A stretch of DNA of 64,000 nucleotides from CAVQZA01 sp963718355 (GCA_963718355.1 CAVQZA010000005.1:62001-126000); one strand, 5' to 3'. Positions 23,800 through 33,406 are shown, counted from the stretch's first letter. Made by a program: numbers and translations. Notes: a model not told the origin generated them from the letters alone.

Positions 23800-26303
23800 G
23801 CTGCGAGCCCCTGTGCCCGTGCGGCTGCGGCGCGCCCGCGCTCGTCCTCGACCCGCCGTCGCCTGGCGAGACCCATCTGCGCCGGCGCATCGGCGAGTTC
23901 AACGGCTTCGTCAGCGACCTGATCGCGACCGTCGAGCGGCAGACCGTCGACGGGGAGCGACTCGGCTCGCGCTGGGACGTCGCGGGCGACCCGGCGGGGC
24001 TCCGGCTCGCCCGCCTCTGGGGCTACGTCGCCGAGGGCGTCGCCGGCTACACCGAGCTCACGGCGGGGGAGGCATACCTTCCGACCGCACAGGACTGGAC
24101 CGACCTGCGCCGCATCGCCGGGCTCGTCGGGTTCAAGCCGCGCCCGCCGATCGCCGCGCAGGGCTTCGTCGTGGCCGAGCTCGACAAGGGCATCGATCCT
24201 CTCGTTCCGGCGGGCACCCGCGTGCAATCGCCGGCGATCCCGGGTCAGGCCGCACAGACGTTCGAGGTCATCGCCGACAGCCAGCTCCACGCCGAGTGGG
24301 ACGGGCTGACCGCCACCTGGGTGCCACAGCCGGCGGTGCCGACCGACCGGACGCTCCGATTCCTCGGCGACCCCGGCTTCGGCGCCGCCGACCGTGTCCT
24401 ATTCGTGAACGAGCAGGAGCCTCCGCCTCTCGTGACAACCGATTGGATCGGCTTCTGGGGCTACCTCGTCGACCTCTGGAGCTTCTCCTGGGACTACGAA
24501 GTCAACGCGGCATCGGCGACGCCGCTCGCGCTCGCCGGGGTGCGCGGCACCGTCTCGGAGCTCGGCACCACCCTCGTGACGTTCGACCGCGACCTGAACA
24601 AGCTGCTTTCGACGACGACGGAGCCCTATGCGGCCTATCGCGTGCTCGCGACCGCGGCGAACGCACGTCAGATCCAGAGCGTGCTGCAGATCCCCCCGTC
24701 ACCCGCAACGACCGAGCCGGTCTCCCTCTCGGTGCAGACGACTCCCCCGATCGCGGGCGACGGCACGTGGGTCATCCTCGATCGCCCGCTCGAGGACCTC
24801 TCCGCGCACAAGCTCGTCGCGATCGTCGACTGGGTCAACGGCCGGTGCGACGTGATGGAGGTGGCCTCGCACGCGTTCGTCGACTGGGATGTCGCGCCGG
24901 GAACGCCGACTCGCGTCTCCAAGCTCACGTTCAACGCCGGCGTGGGAACTCTCCAAAACGCGGGCAACAACCCGGTGACGGTCTACGTGCTCGACCGCCG
25001 CGTCGTGGCGCAGCACTACATCCTTCCGTCCGCTCCGCCCGTCGGGCCGGCGCGGCTGCGGCTCTACCCTCCTCCCGCCAACGTGCCCGCCGAGCTCGCG
25101 GTCGGCATCGCAGGGGAGGGCGGCGTCGACTGGCAGGTCTACGCGTGCGCCGAGTCGGCCGACCAGGAGACGACCGGCGACGACGCGCCGAGCGGGCTCG
25201 TGGTCGACCTCACGGGCGGCGCACCGGCAGCCCTCTCCGTCCAGGCTCCGGCAAGCGGGAACCTGCTCCGCGTCCACCACGGCAAGACGACCGCGGCGGT
25301 GCTCGGAAGCGGCGACGCGACGCAGGCAGGGCAGCGCTTCACGACGCCGGACGCACCGATCGCCTACGACCTCGACGACGCCGGGACTCCCGTCCCGAGC
25401 ATGCTTCTGCGGGTCGGCGGAGTGCGCTGGGACGAGGTGCCGAGCCTCTACGGCCAGGGTGGGGCAGAGGTGTTTGCGACGCGGCTCGGGCCGGACGGTT
25501 CCGAGACGCTCGAGTTCGGTGACGGCCTCGAGGGCGCTCGGCTGCCGACGGGTCGCGGCAACGTAGCGTCGACCTATCGGGTCGGCGGCGGGTCGGCGGG
25601 CGAGGTCGCCTCCGGCGCGATCGACACCCTGCTCGGCAGCGTCCGCGGTGTGAAAAAGGTGCGTGGCGCGGGGCCGACCGAGGGCGGTGCGGACCAGGAT
25701 CAGGAGAGCAGCCTGCGTCGCCTGGTGCCGACACGGGCGCGCGCATTCGGCCGCGTGGTCTCGGCCGAGGATCTCGTCGACCTCGGGCTCGGCTACCCGG
25801 GCGTCACGCACGCAGCCACCTGGAACGGCGCCGGGCCGCCGGGTTGCGCGTGTGGTGGCAGCGGCCTCCATCTGGCGTTCGTTCGCAGCGGCGGCTCGGG
25901 GTCGCGACCCCCGCTGCCGGCCGAGATCGCCTCGCTCAGCGGCTACCTCGACGCGTGTCGCGACGCGACGGTGCCGCTGTGCGTCTGCGCGGGGATCGTC
26001 ACGCGCCCGCAGCTGACCGCCGCGCTGACCGTTGATCCCCGGCTCGATCCGGCCGCGGTCGCAGCTGCGGTGACGACGGCCCTCGCCGACCCGGACGGCA
26101 GCCTCGGCCCAGACCAGCGGCTGCTCGGCCAGCCGCTCGACCGCTCCGACGTGTTCGCCGTGATCCACGGCGTCACCGGGGTCGTCGGCGTGGCGAGCCT
26201 CGATCTGCCCGGCGCGAGCGGCGAGCTCGGCCGGCTCGGGGCGCTGAGGTACGAGCTGCTCGCCCCCTCGACGGATCCGATCGTCACTGGAGCCCCGGCG
26301 TGA
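23796..26303 (+). CDS. Baseplate J-like protein 2 (Afp12-like wedge)
   Basis: 835 residues from ATG 23796. It starts with a Cys-rich block (CEPLCPCGCG) that may bind metal, then LWGYVAEGVAGYTELTAGEAYLPTAQDWTDLRRIAGLVGFKPRPPIAAQGFV, the standard N terminus of the second eCIS wedge protein. The C-terminal part has the J-like core: LEFGDGLEGARLPTGRGNV, YRVGGGSAGEVASG, LRRLVPTRARAFGRVVSAEDLVDLGLGYPGV, PLDRSDVFAVIHGVTGV. Partner of the preceding wedge protein in the hexagonal baseplate. Confidence 0.88.
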   Translation: MSCEPLCPCGCGAPALVLDPPSPGETHLRRRIGEFNGFVSDLIATVERQTVDGERLGSRWDVAGDPAGLRLARLWGYVAEGVAGYTELTAGEAYLPTAQDWTDLRRIAGLVGFKPRPPIAAQGFVVAELDKGIDPLVPAGTRVQSPAIPGQAAQTFEVIADSQLHAEWDGLTATWVPQPAVPTDRTLRFLGDPGFGAADRVLFVNEQEPPPLVTTDWIGFWGYLVDLWSFSWDYEVNAASATPLALAGVRGTVSELGTTLVTFDRDLNKLLSTTTEPYAAYRVLATAANARQIQSVLQIPPSPATTEPVSLSVQTTPPIAGDGTWVILDRPLEDLSAHKLVAIVDWVNGRCDVMEVASHAFVDWDVAPGTPTRVSKLTFNAGVGTLQNAGNNPVTVYVLDRRVVAQHYILPSAPPVGPARLRLYPPPANVPAELAVGIAGEGGVDWQVYACAESADQETTGDDAPSGLVVDLTGGAPAALSVQAPASGNLLRVHHGKTTAAVLGSGDATQAGQRFTTPDAPIAYDLDDAGTPVPSMLLRVGGVRWDEVPSLYGQGGAEVFATRLGPDGSETLEFGDGLEGARLPTGRGNVASTYRVGGGSAGEVASGAIDTLLGSVRGVKKVRGAGPTEGGADQDQESSLRRLVPTRARAFGRVVSAEDLVDLGLGYPGVTHAATWNGAGPPGCACGGSGLHLAFVRSGGSGSRPPLPAEIASLSGYLDACRDATVPLCVCAGIVTRPQLTAALTVDPRLDPAAVAAAVTTALADPDGSLGPDQRLLGQPLDRSDVFAVIHGVTGVVGVASLDLPGASGELGRLGALRYELLAPSTDPIVTGAPA

Positions 26304-28369
26304 GCATCACGACCGTCGCCGACTGGCTGCCGCGCGCTCTTCGCGACGCTCCCGCCGATATCGACGGCGCGCCGCGGCTGCTTGACCTGCTCCTCGCCGG
26401 AGTCGACGAGCAGCGGGATCTCCTCGCCGCGGACATCGACACGCTCTGGGACGACCTCTACATCGAGAGCTGCGCGGACTGGGCGGTCCCGTACATCGGC
26501 GCTCTCGTCGGCCTGCCGCCCGACGCGGAACGGCTCGAGGTCGCCTACGCGATCGCGCTTCGCCGGCGCAAGGGAACTCCGGCCGCGCTCGAGGACTTCG
26601 CGGAGGTCGTGACGAGCCTCACGGCCCGCGTGCTCGAAGGCTGGCAGGTGACGACGTGGGCCCAGCGGCTCGGCCACCCGCCGCCCCCGCGCCTGGCCTC
26701 CATCTCGCTCACCGACAGCAGCCGATTCAGGATCGGAACTCCGTTCGATCGTGTCCGCCACAGCTTCACGCCATCCGGACCGTACGACCCGCGCGCAGCG
26801 ACCGCCGTGGTCTGGCCGTGGCAGGTCAGCACCTTCCGCGCCCTTGAGGCGGCACCCCGGCCCGAGCCGCGCCGATTCGCGCTCCATCCACTCGCCGCCG
26901 AGGCGCCGCTCTACCTCAAGCCGCAAGCCGGACGCAACGCCGCCGAGCGTGCCAACGGCGCCATTCGAGCCCGCACGGGGGACGAGCTCGACGCGCCCGC
27001 GCGCGCCACCTACCGCGTGATCGAGGCGCTCGCGGCGCCCGGCCAGATCGCCTACGGAGCCAGCTGGGCGGTCGACCCGGCGCACCCGCTCGCACAGACT
27101 CCCGAGCCCCAGCACCCGGTCCTGCTGGAGCTGACGCTCGACGGCACGGCGATCCCGTGGACGAAACTGCGCTTCGGCAGCCTGCCGTCGGGCGCGCCCG
27201 CTCCGGCGCCACCCACCGCGACGCAGGCGCTGGTCGACGTCGCGCGCGGGCAGGTCGAGCTCGGCAGCGGGCTCAGCGGCACCTTGCGGGCGACGTGGAA
27301 CCGTCCGCTGACGAGCGGTCTCGGGCCGCTCGCCAGCGTCCTCGACGGCGACCCTTCGGCGCGCGTGATCGTGACGGTCAATCCGGCCGCGGTCGCCGGC
27401 CCGCTTGTCGCGAACACGCTCGCTGACGCGATCGCGAAGGGCGAGGCGGCGTCGGCGGGCCTCGATCCGGAGGACTCGACGCCCGGCCGCCCCGATGTCG
27501 AGATCAGGCTCCTGACCTCCGACCGGCTCGCCGCCCCGCCGGCGCAGTCCTTCACGCCGACCCTGCCCCGCTGGCGGATCGTCGCCCCGCGCGCCATCAC
27601 TCCGACCGTCGTGGGCGACCTCAGCCTCGACCTCGCCGGCTGCTGTCTTGCGCTCGAGGGCTTCTATCTCACCGGTGATCTCGTCCTGGGCAAGGGCCTC
27701 GACGGAGCCCGGCTGGCCTTCGTGACGATGGACCCCGTGGCAGGCCGCATGGTGAGGATCGCGCACGACGCCTGGGGAACCGAGTTCTCGGCGCGCCGCT
27801 CGATTCTCGGTGCGATCCGGGCCGAGCTCGGCGCCCGCCCGCTCACGCTGGAGGACTCGATCGTGGACGCCTTCGGCGCGACTCTTCGCACCTGCGGCGA
27901 CTCGGCCGGCGGCACCCTCCGCGACGCCGTTGCGGCGCAGGTGCGCTTCGCGCCGGCGCTCGTCGCGAGCGGCGTCACCTTCGCAGGGCCCGTCCACACC
28001 GAGTCCGTCGATGCAGCCGACTGCATCTTCGGCGACGGCGTCGAGGCCGTCCAGCAGCAGGAAGGCTGCCTGCGCCACTGCTACCTCGGCCCCGATCTCT
28101 CGACCCCCCCGTCCCGCCCGACCGCGTACAGGTGCGGACCCTTTCCGCCTCCGACGTACGCCTCGATCGGCTTCGAGGCGTCCGGCTACTACGCTCTCGA
28201 CCTCGAGCGCGAGCAGCCGCTGCTTTTCGCCGCGAGCGACGGCGGCGAGGTCGGTTCTGCCAACCAGCTTCGTCGCGGCGCCCGCCTGGAGCGATTGCGC
28301 CGGCGTGTCCACGAGTTCGTTCCGCTCGGCCTGCGCGCCGGGATCACCCTCGCACCCTGGGAGGAATAG
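26300..28369 (+). CDS. Tail protein I-like/baseplate-to-fibre protein
   Basis: 689 residues, GTG start with 4-base overlap. The N-terminal ~120 residues match P2 gpI-type eCIS proteins: DWLPRALRDAP, LLAADIDTLWDDLYIESCADWAVPYIGALVGLPP, AYAIALRRRKGTPAALEDFAEVVT. The remainder is beta-rich and ends in a beta-helix-like region (LDLAGCCLALEGFYLTGDLVLGKG, LRTCGDSAGGTLRDAV.., CIFGDGVEAVQQQEGCLRHC) with many Cys. It probably links the wedges to the fibre encoded next and may itself take part in target recognition. Confidence 0.82.
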   Translation: MSITTVADWLPRALRDAPADIDGAPRLLDLLLAGVDEQRDLLAADIDTLWDDLYIESCADWAVPYIGALVGLPPDAERLEVAYAIALRRRKGTPAALEDFAEVVTSLTARVLEGWQVTTWAQRLGHPPPPRLASISLTDSSRFRIGTPFDRVRHSFTPSGPYDPRAATAVVWPWQVSTFRALEAAPRPEPRRFALHPLAAEAPLYLKPQAGRNAAERANGAIRARTGDELDAPARATYRVIEALAAPGQIAYGASWAVDPAHPLAQTPEPQHPVLLELTLDGTAIPWTKLRFGSLPSGAPAPAPPTATQALVDVARGQVELGSGLSGTLRATWNRPLTSGLGPLASVLDGDPSARVIVTVNPAAVAGPLVANTLADAIAKGEAASAGLDPEDSTPGRPDVEIRLLTSDRLAAPPAQSFTPTLPRWRIVAPRAITPTVVGDLSLDLAGCCLALEGFYLTGDLVLGKGLDGARLAFVTMDPVAGRMVRIAHDAWGTEFSARRSILGAIRAELGARPLTLEDSIVDAFGATLRTCGDSAGGTLRDAVAAQVRFAPALVASGVTFAGPVHTESVDAADCIFGDGVEAVQQQEGCLRHCYLGPDLSTPPSRPTAYRCGPFPPPTYASIGFEASGYYALDLEREQPLLFAASDGGEVGSANQLRRGARLERLRRRVHEFVPLGLRAGITLAPWEE

Positions 28370-30979
28370 ATGACCGGTGACTACACCCAGGTACCGCTTC
28401 GGACCGGCGACCGCTGGACCGGCGCGCGCATGCAGCAGGGCCGTGTCCTGCTCGACCACGACTGGAACCTCAACCTCGACGCCTCCGCGAGGGCCGTCCG
28501 CGAGGCTGCTCGCGACGCGATCGGCTGGGCCGGCGTCGTCGCCGGGAGCTCGGCGTTCGAGATCGGCGTGACGACCGGGCCGCCGCTCGACATGACGATC
28601 GGCCCCGGCGTGATGTGGGCCGACGGGCTCGCAGCGCTTGCGCCCGCCCCGTTCACGTACCTCTCCCAGGAGCTGATCGCCGCTCTGCCCGCGACGGGGA
28701 CGGTCCTCGTCTATCTCGATGTCTTCGAGGAGCATGTCCAGCCCGCGGAGGATCCCACCGAGCTCGTCGATCCGGCGCTCGGGACGATCGACACCACCGG
28801 ACGGACGCGCGTGGGCTACCGGGTGCGTGTCGCTCCCACCACCGCGACGACATGCGCCGCAGCGTGGGCCGCGCTCGTCACGACGCCGGAGTCGACCGGG
28901 AAGCTCACGATCGCGCGCGCCGCCGCCCCGCCCCCACCCGACCCGTGCTCCCCTCCCGGCGACCCGCTCGCGCAGGTCCCCGACGGGCTGTTCCGAGTCG
29001 AGGTGATCGATGCCGGCAGCGAGACGACGGCTCGCTTCGCGTGGTCATACGAGGACGGGAGCAAGGCGGTCCCGATCGTGTCCACTCCCGCGGGAAGCAC
29101 GATCCAGCTCGCACCTTCGAATCTCAGGTTCGCCGTCGGCGACCTGATCGAGGTCTCGTGGCTCGTCCGCCGGGCCGACCGCGGCGACCACGGCGCGCTC
29201 TACACGGTGCAGACCGTCACGCCCGGAGCCGGCGGGGACACGGTCGTGCTCGACAGCGCGGTGCGAGCGCCGGCGGGCGCCCAGGGCCTGTGCGCGCGGC
29301 GCTGGGACGGCCAGGCCGCCGGCGCCGCGGCCGCGACCGCGGTCACGTGGCAGGCGCTCGACCTCGGGATCGAGTTCATCGCCGGCGCGGGTAGCTACCT
29401 GCCCGGCGACTGGTGGGGTGCACGGCTGCGGTCGGAGTCCGGCGACGGGATCGAGCACCGCACGGCGGCCGATCCCGACGGGATCCTGCACGCCTACGCT
29501 CCGCTCGCGCTCGTCGACCTCGGCACTCCCGCGGTGATCTCGGACTGCCGGCCGACGTTCGTCTCGCTGGTCGACCTCGATTGCGCTCAGGGGGCCTGCA
29601 CCGTCTCGGTCAAGCCCGGCGACGACCTGCAGGCGGCGCTCGACTCGCTACCTGCCGGCGGCGGCGAGCTGTGCCTCGCGGCGGGTCTCTACCAGCTCGA
29701 GAAGCCGCTCACCGCAACCAACCGGGAGCGGATCGTGATCAACGGCGCGGGGCCTGCGACGATCGTGAGCTCCCTCGTGCACGAGGCGGCGATCGTGTTC
29801 GACACCTGCCAGGAGGTCGAGGTGCGCGACATGCGGGTCGAGGGCGGCTCGCCGGGCGGGGCGCTGGGCGATCCGGGGCTCGAGGGTGCGCTCACGTTCC
29901 TCTCCTGCCGGGACATCGTCGTCCGCGACTGCGTGCTCGTGTGCCCCGACCAGGCCGGACGGGTGCAGACGTGCGTGACCGTGCGGCCCGGGCCGAACGG
30001 ACCGAACCCCGACGGGGTCCGGATCGAGGGCAACCGGCTCCAGGTCGGAGCCTGGCAGACAGGCGTCCTCGTCGTCGACTCGGCGGCGACGGCGATCGTC
30101 GACAACCGCATTCGCCTAGGCCCGGTCTCGAGCGAGAACGTGATCATCACCCAGAACCCGACGCTCGCCAACGAGCTCGCGCGGCTGCTCCGCGCCGGGC
30201 TGCGAACGAAGAGCGGCACGGGCATCGCGAAGATCGCGACGCCAGGGGCGGCGACGGCGATCAACGTGCACAAGGGCTCCGAGGCCGAGGTGATCGCTCG
30301 GGACTTCGTGAACCAGACGACCGCGACCAAGATCGCCCGCGCAGGCGGCACCGACAAGGCGCTCCTCGCATACGTCCGCGCGCTCGGCCAGGGAAAGCTG
30401 ATCGAGAACGCCTCACCCGCGCTGAAGGACGTGATCACAGGGCTGCTAATCAAGATCCGGGCCGTCGGCCAGGGGATCGTCGTCGCCGGGAGCAGCGTGG
30501 GGACCGCGAGAATCGAGGCGAACCTCGTCGAGGACACCGTGCAGGGGATCCACGTCGGCGTCTCCGACGCGCGGATGACCGTCCGTGACGCAGCCGACAC
30601 CGTGATGATCTCGCGCAACGTCGTGCACGCCGTCGTGCCGGCCGACTACAACCGCGACCGCCACGGCGTCTTCGTCGGCAACGCCCGCTCGATCCACGTC
30701 GTCGACACGGTCGCGACGCTCCGGCGCGTCGGCAGCGTGGCGGCAACCGGCGCCCAGGCGACCCCCGTCGAGGGGATCCGCGTCCACGGCGTGCTCGGGC
30801 CGTTCTTGACGGTCCGGCAGTCGAGTCTCGAGGGCTTCGCCGTCGGCGTCCGCGTCGTGCCTCTCGCGCCGTTCCCGAAGCCGCGAATGTGGCTCGTCGC
30901 CGAGACGTTCGCCACCGGCGCCACGACGGTTCTCGACGCGCCCGCGGCGCTCGTCGCCAGCCAGAGGAACCCGATGTGA
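28370..30979 (+). CDS. eCIS fibre-like protein: DUF6519-like N terminus and right-handed beta-helix
   Basis: 869 residues. The start TGDRWTGARMQQGRVLLDHDWNLNLDASARAVREAARDAIGWAG matches the N-terminal domain (DUF6519-like) of tail-associated proteins in phage-like clusters. Residues about 415-800 form a parallel beta-helix: VKPGDDLQAALDSLPAGGGELCLAAGLYQL, then repeated strand-turn units (RDIVVRDCVLVC, GVRIEGNRLQVG, ATAIVDNRIRLG, TVMISRNVVHAVV). Such folds bind or cleave polysaccharide, so this is the best candidate for the receptor-binding or surface-degrading part. No catalytic residues can be assigned. Starts immediately after the previous stop. Confidence 0.8.
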   Translation: MTGDYTQVPLRTGDRWTGARMQQGRVLLDHDWNLNLDASARAVREAARDAIGWAGVVAGSSAFEIGVTTGPPLDMTIGPGVMWADGLAALAPAPFTYLSQELIAALPATGTVLVYLDVFEEHVQPAEDPTELVDPALGTIDTTGRTRVGYRVRVAPTTATTCAAAWAALVTTPESTGKLTIARAAAPPPPDPCSPPGDPLAQVPDGLFRVEVIDAGSETTARFAWSYEDGSKAVPIVSTPAGSTIQLAPSNLRFAVGDLIEVSWLVRRADRGDHGALYTVQTVTPGAGGDTVVLDSAVRAPAGAQGLCARRWDGQAAGAAAATAVTWQALDLGIEFIAGAGSYLPGDWWGARLRSESGDGIEHRTAADPDGILHAYAPLALVDLGTPAVISDCRPTFVSLVDLDCAQGACTVSVKPGDDLQAALDSLPAGGGELCLAAGLYQLEKPLTATNRERIVINGAGPATIVSSLVHEAAIVFDTCQEVEVRDMRVEGGSPGGALGDPGLEGALTFLSCRDIVVRDCVLVCPDQAGRVQTCVTVRPGPNGPNPDGVRIEGNRLQVGAWQTGVLVVDSAATAIVDNRIRLGPVSSENVIITQNPTLANELARLLRAGLRTKSGTGIAKIATPGAATAINVHKGSEAEVIARDFVNQTTATKIARAGGTDKALLAYVRALGQGKLIENASPALKDVITGLLIKIRAVGQGIVVAGSSVGTARIEANLVEDTVQGIHVGVSDARMTVRDAADTVMISRNVVHAVVPADYNRDRHGVFVGNARSIHVVDTVATLRRVGSVAATGAQATPVEGIRVHGVLGPFLTVRQSSLEGFAVGVRVVPLAPFPKPRMWLVAETFATGATTVLDAPAALVASQRNPM

Positions 30980-31040
30980 CCGCGACGCACCTGCACGCCA
31001 GCGCGAAAGCCTTGGCCGGGCGAGGGACGGGAGGACGGGA

Positions 31041-32972
31041 ATGCACGCTTTGACCTCGAAGACGGCGGATCAATCGTCCGAGCATCGTACTTCGTCCATT
31101 TTTCGGTTGAGTCGAGAAGCGTCGAGGGCATCCGTTCCGTCGGCGCAGGTGGTGCATGACGTCGGCGTGCCACTACCCAGCCAAACGCGCGACGCATCGG
31201 AACGCCACCTCGGCGGAGACTTGTCGACTGTGCGCATCCATCAAGGGAGCCATGTGGCGCGGCTCGGCGCAATTGCCTACGCCCAGGGCGATGCGATCCA
31301 CTTCGCTCCGGGCGAGTACCGGCCCGGCACGCTCGACGGCGACCGGCTGCTCGGACACGAGCTTGTGCACGTGGCTCAACAGCGAGCTGGACGGGTGCGC
31401 GGCCTCGAACAGGCCGGGGCCGTCGCTCCGGTGGTGGATGATCCGCAGCTCGAAGCCGAGGCGAACGCGTGGGCTAGCCGCGTCGTTGGAGGCGAACAGG
31501 CAACGCCTTTCGGTCTCGGGGAGGCATCGTCATTCCAACCCGCAAACGCTCCGATCCAGCGGCAGCCCGCCCACAAGAACACTCAAACAAAGGAGATTGT
31601 CGACGCTGGTGAAGTCTTCGTTGGCGACGGCGTACACAAACCTACAGACGTGTCCTACGCTCGTCGAGTAGGGAAGGCCGATGCCGCTGATCTCGGCAAG
31701 ATAGGAGTCCTCACCGACGAAGACAAGACAGACCTCAACGCCAAGCTGAAGTTCTTCAAGGGCGACGCCCATGACGTCTACCTCTCGGAGATAAAGGCCG
31801 CACTTCTAGACGTCGCAGGACCGACTACGACCCGTGAACGCGCAAGAACAGGCCACCAACTTGACGTCCATACGTTCTTAGATGGAATCAGGGAGCTCAA
31901 GAAAGATCGAATCGAAGAGTGGCGGAAGGCCGCTGATAAACCTGAGCCCAATGCCGCACAAGAAGCACTGGCACTGGTCATCGCAGTTGCGTCAGAAGGG
32001 CTAGGAGGCGTAGCTTACGGTTTGATTGAGAAGATCATGCATGACGACAAGAAGATTCTTACGGAGTTCGTGGGCTTGGCCGGACTGGAAGCCGCCGATC
32101 TTGCCGCTGAGGCTGCTTTCCGCAAGGCCCTGGATTACAACAGGGATGCGCTTAAGAAAGGAACTGAGAATGCACTGAAATCGAAGGAGGATACCGCCAA
32201 AGCGGCCTTGGCTACACAAGGCAACATAAGGGATGCATACGCGGAGGCCATGCGACTCGAGGCCATCCAGGAATTCGTAGATCAGTCGACCGCCTTTAAT
32301 AAGCAATCGGCGAACCTAACCGACCAAGAGCTCATCAACCGGGCTGCCGGACTCAAAATTACCTACGAACAGCTCAAGCTCGAGCCCGTGCCACTTCTCC
32401 AGCAGCTCACGATCGGGTTCATTCGCCTTCTGGAGGAAGCAACACTCGCAGAAGACGTCAGCAGTTACGGCGGCGACAAGAACAAGATGTGGCACGAAGA
32501 CGAGGAGTTACACAACGCCACGCCGTGGTTGGAAGGCGGCGACCTTGAAGTTTTCCCATGGCCGCGGAGGACGTCAATCGGGAAATGGACAAATCCCGAC
32601 ATCGATCTCACCTTCAACATAACGGGGAACGGCGTGAACACAGACACACTCAACCGGCTTCGGAAGATGAAAGTCGAAAACCTGGGCGTCACCTTGGCCT
32701 TCCATTTCCGAGTTGATGATCCGTACCACCGAATAGTTAAAGGAGACATGGGACTATCCGAAGTTGGCTTCGTGAGAGATACCAACGGAGGTTGCTACAT
32801 CGATGACCGGATGACGGACGATGACGGCAAAGAGTGGCTCGCGTCCTATTACACAGGGCGGGGCGAGGAGCACTCTGACCAGGATCGCAATCTCTATGCT
32901 CCTCTTGGTGCACGCAAATTCTACGAGGCGACAAAACATGGGTTCGTCGTCGCGGTTAACGAAGACTATTGA
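31041..32972 (+). CDS. eCIS-associated DUF4157 protein, probable payload
   Basis: 643 residues, ATG behind GGGAGGACGGGA. Residues about 55-115 are the eCIS core domain DUF4157: ERHLGGDLSTVRIHQGSHVARLGAIAYAQGDAIHFAPGEY, LLGHELVHVAQQ (zinc-metallopeptidase-like HExxH at about 106-110). DUF4157 marks proteins tied to eCIS particles, often cargo. From about residue 180 the sequence is unrelated to anything I know: a long helical charged region (residues ~190-470) and a C-terminal beta-rich domain (..FNITGNGVNTDTLN.., FHFRVDDPYHRIVKG, GCYIDDRMTDDDGKEW). Its DNA is visibly lower in G+C than the tail genes, a sign of a recently acquired cargo module. Confidence 0.85.
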   Translation: MHALTSKTADQSSEHRTSSIFRLSREASRASVPSAQVVHDVGVPLPSQTRDASERHLGGDLSTVRIHQGSHVARLGAIAYAQGDAIHFAPGEYRPGTLDGDRLLGHELVHVAQQRAGRVRGLEQAGAVAPVVDDPQLEAEANAWASRVVGGEQATPFGLGEASSFQPANAPIQRQPAHKNTQTKEIVDAGEVFVGDGVHKPTDVSYARRVGKADAADLGKIGVLTDEDKTDLNAKLKFFKGDAHDVYLSEIKAALLDVAGPTTTRERARTGHQLDVHTFLDGIRELKKDRIEEWRKAADKPEPNAAQEALALVIAVASEGLGGVAYGLIEKIMHDDKKILTEFVGLAGLEAADLAAEAAFRKALDYNRDALKKGTENALKSKEDTAKAALATQGNIRDAYAEAMRLEAIQEFVDQSTAFNKQSANLTDQELINRAAGLKITYEQLKLEPVPLLQQLTIGFIRLLEEATLAEDVSSYGGDKNKMWHEDEELHNATPWLEGGDLEVFPWPRRTSIGKWTNPDIDLTFNITGNGVNTDTLNRLRKMKVENLGVTLAFHFRVDDPYHRIVKGDMGLSEVGFVRDTNGGCYIDDRMTDDDGKEWLASYYTGRGEEHSDQDRNLYAPLGARKFYEATKHGFVVAVNEDY

Positions 32973-33052
32973 TCTCCGCCCACCGCCCCGCTGAGGCGGG
33001 CAGGTCATTCACGCTCGTCACCCCGTCGCCCGATCCTGCTGCGCGGCCGCCT

Positions 33053-33097
33053 GTGCGGCTGGGGGAGTTGCTCGTCAGCAAGGAGTTGATTACTTTG
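33053..33097 (+). pseudogene. Remnant of an MshEN-like N-terminal domain
   Basis: The translation VRLGELLVSKELITL, opening after a GTG, resembles the start of the protein encoded at 33407 (QLGELLVERGVLT), suggesting a decayed second copy of that gene's 5' end. The rest of 32973-33406 has no recognised gene. Confidence 0.35.
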
Positions 33098-33406
33098 CGG
33101 AGGACGCCGAGCGGCGAGGGTGTCGCGCTCCACGCCTTTGGAGCCAGGAGATGAACCCCGCGAGTAGGGAAGGTGGGTGTGGTCACTCACCCGACCGGAG
33201 AGAGCCCTCTCGGACGGCTCTGACCTCGCGGGTGCCGAAGACGGTCGCGGGCGTCCGTCTTCTCTGCGGGTTGATTCCGCGCGCTCGGGGCGGCCGGGAT
33301 TAGTCACAGTGCTGTTCGGTGGACGCGGGAACCAACGCTCCTACGTCTGCCTTCACCCAAGCTGGGACTGTAGCTCGGACGCTCGGCGACCGACATATGT
33401 TGATGT

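Noticed and set aside
25943..28735. 930-codon minus-strand frame
   Set aside because: Antisense of the wedge 2 and I-like genes; very high Arg/Gly content with no motif.
11271..32972. Interpretation as a prophage
   Set aside because: No head, portal, terminase, integrase, holin or endolysin gene; presence of AAA+ ATPase, DUF4255 and DUF4157 fits an eCIS.
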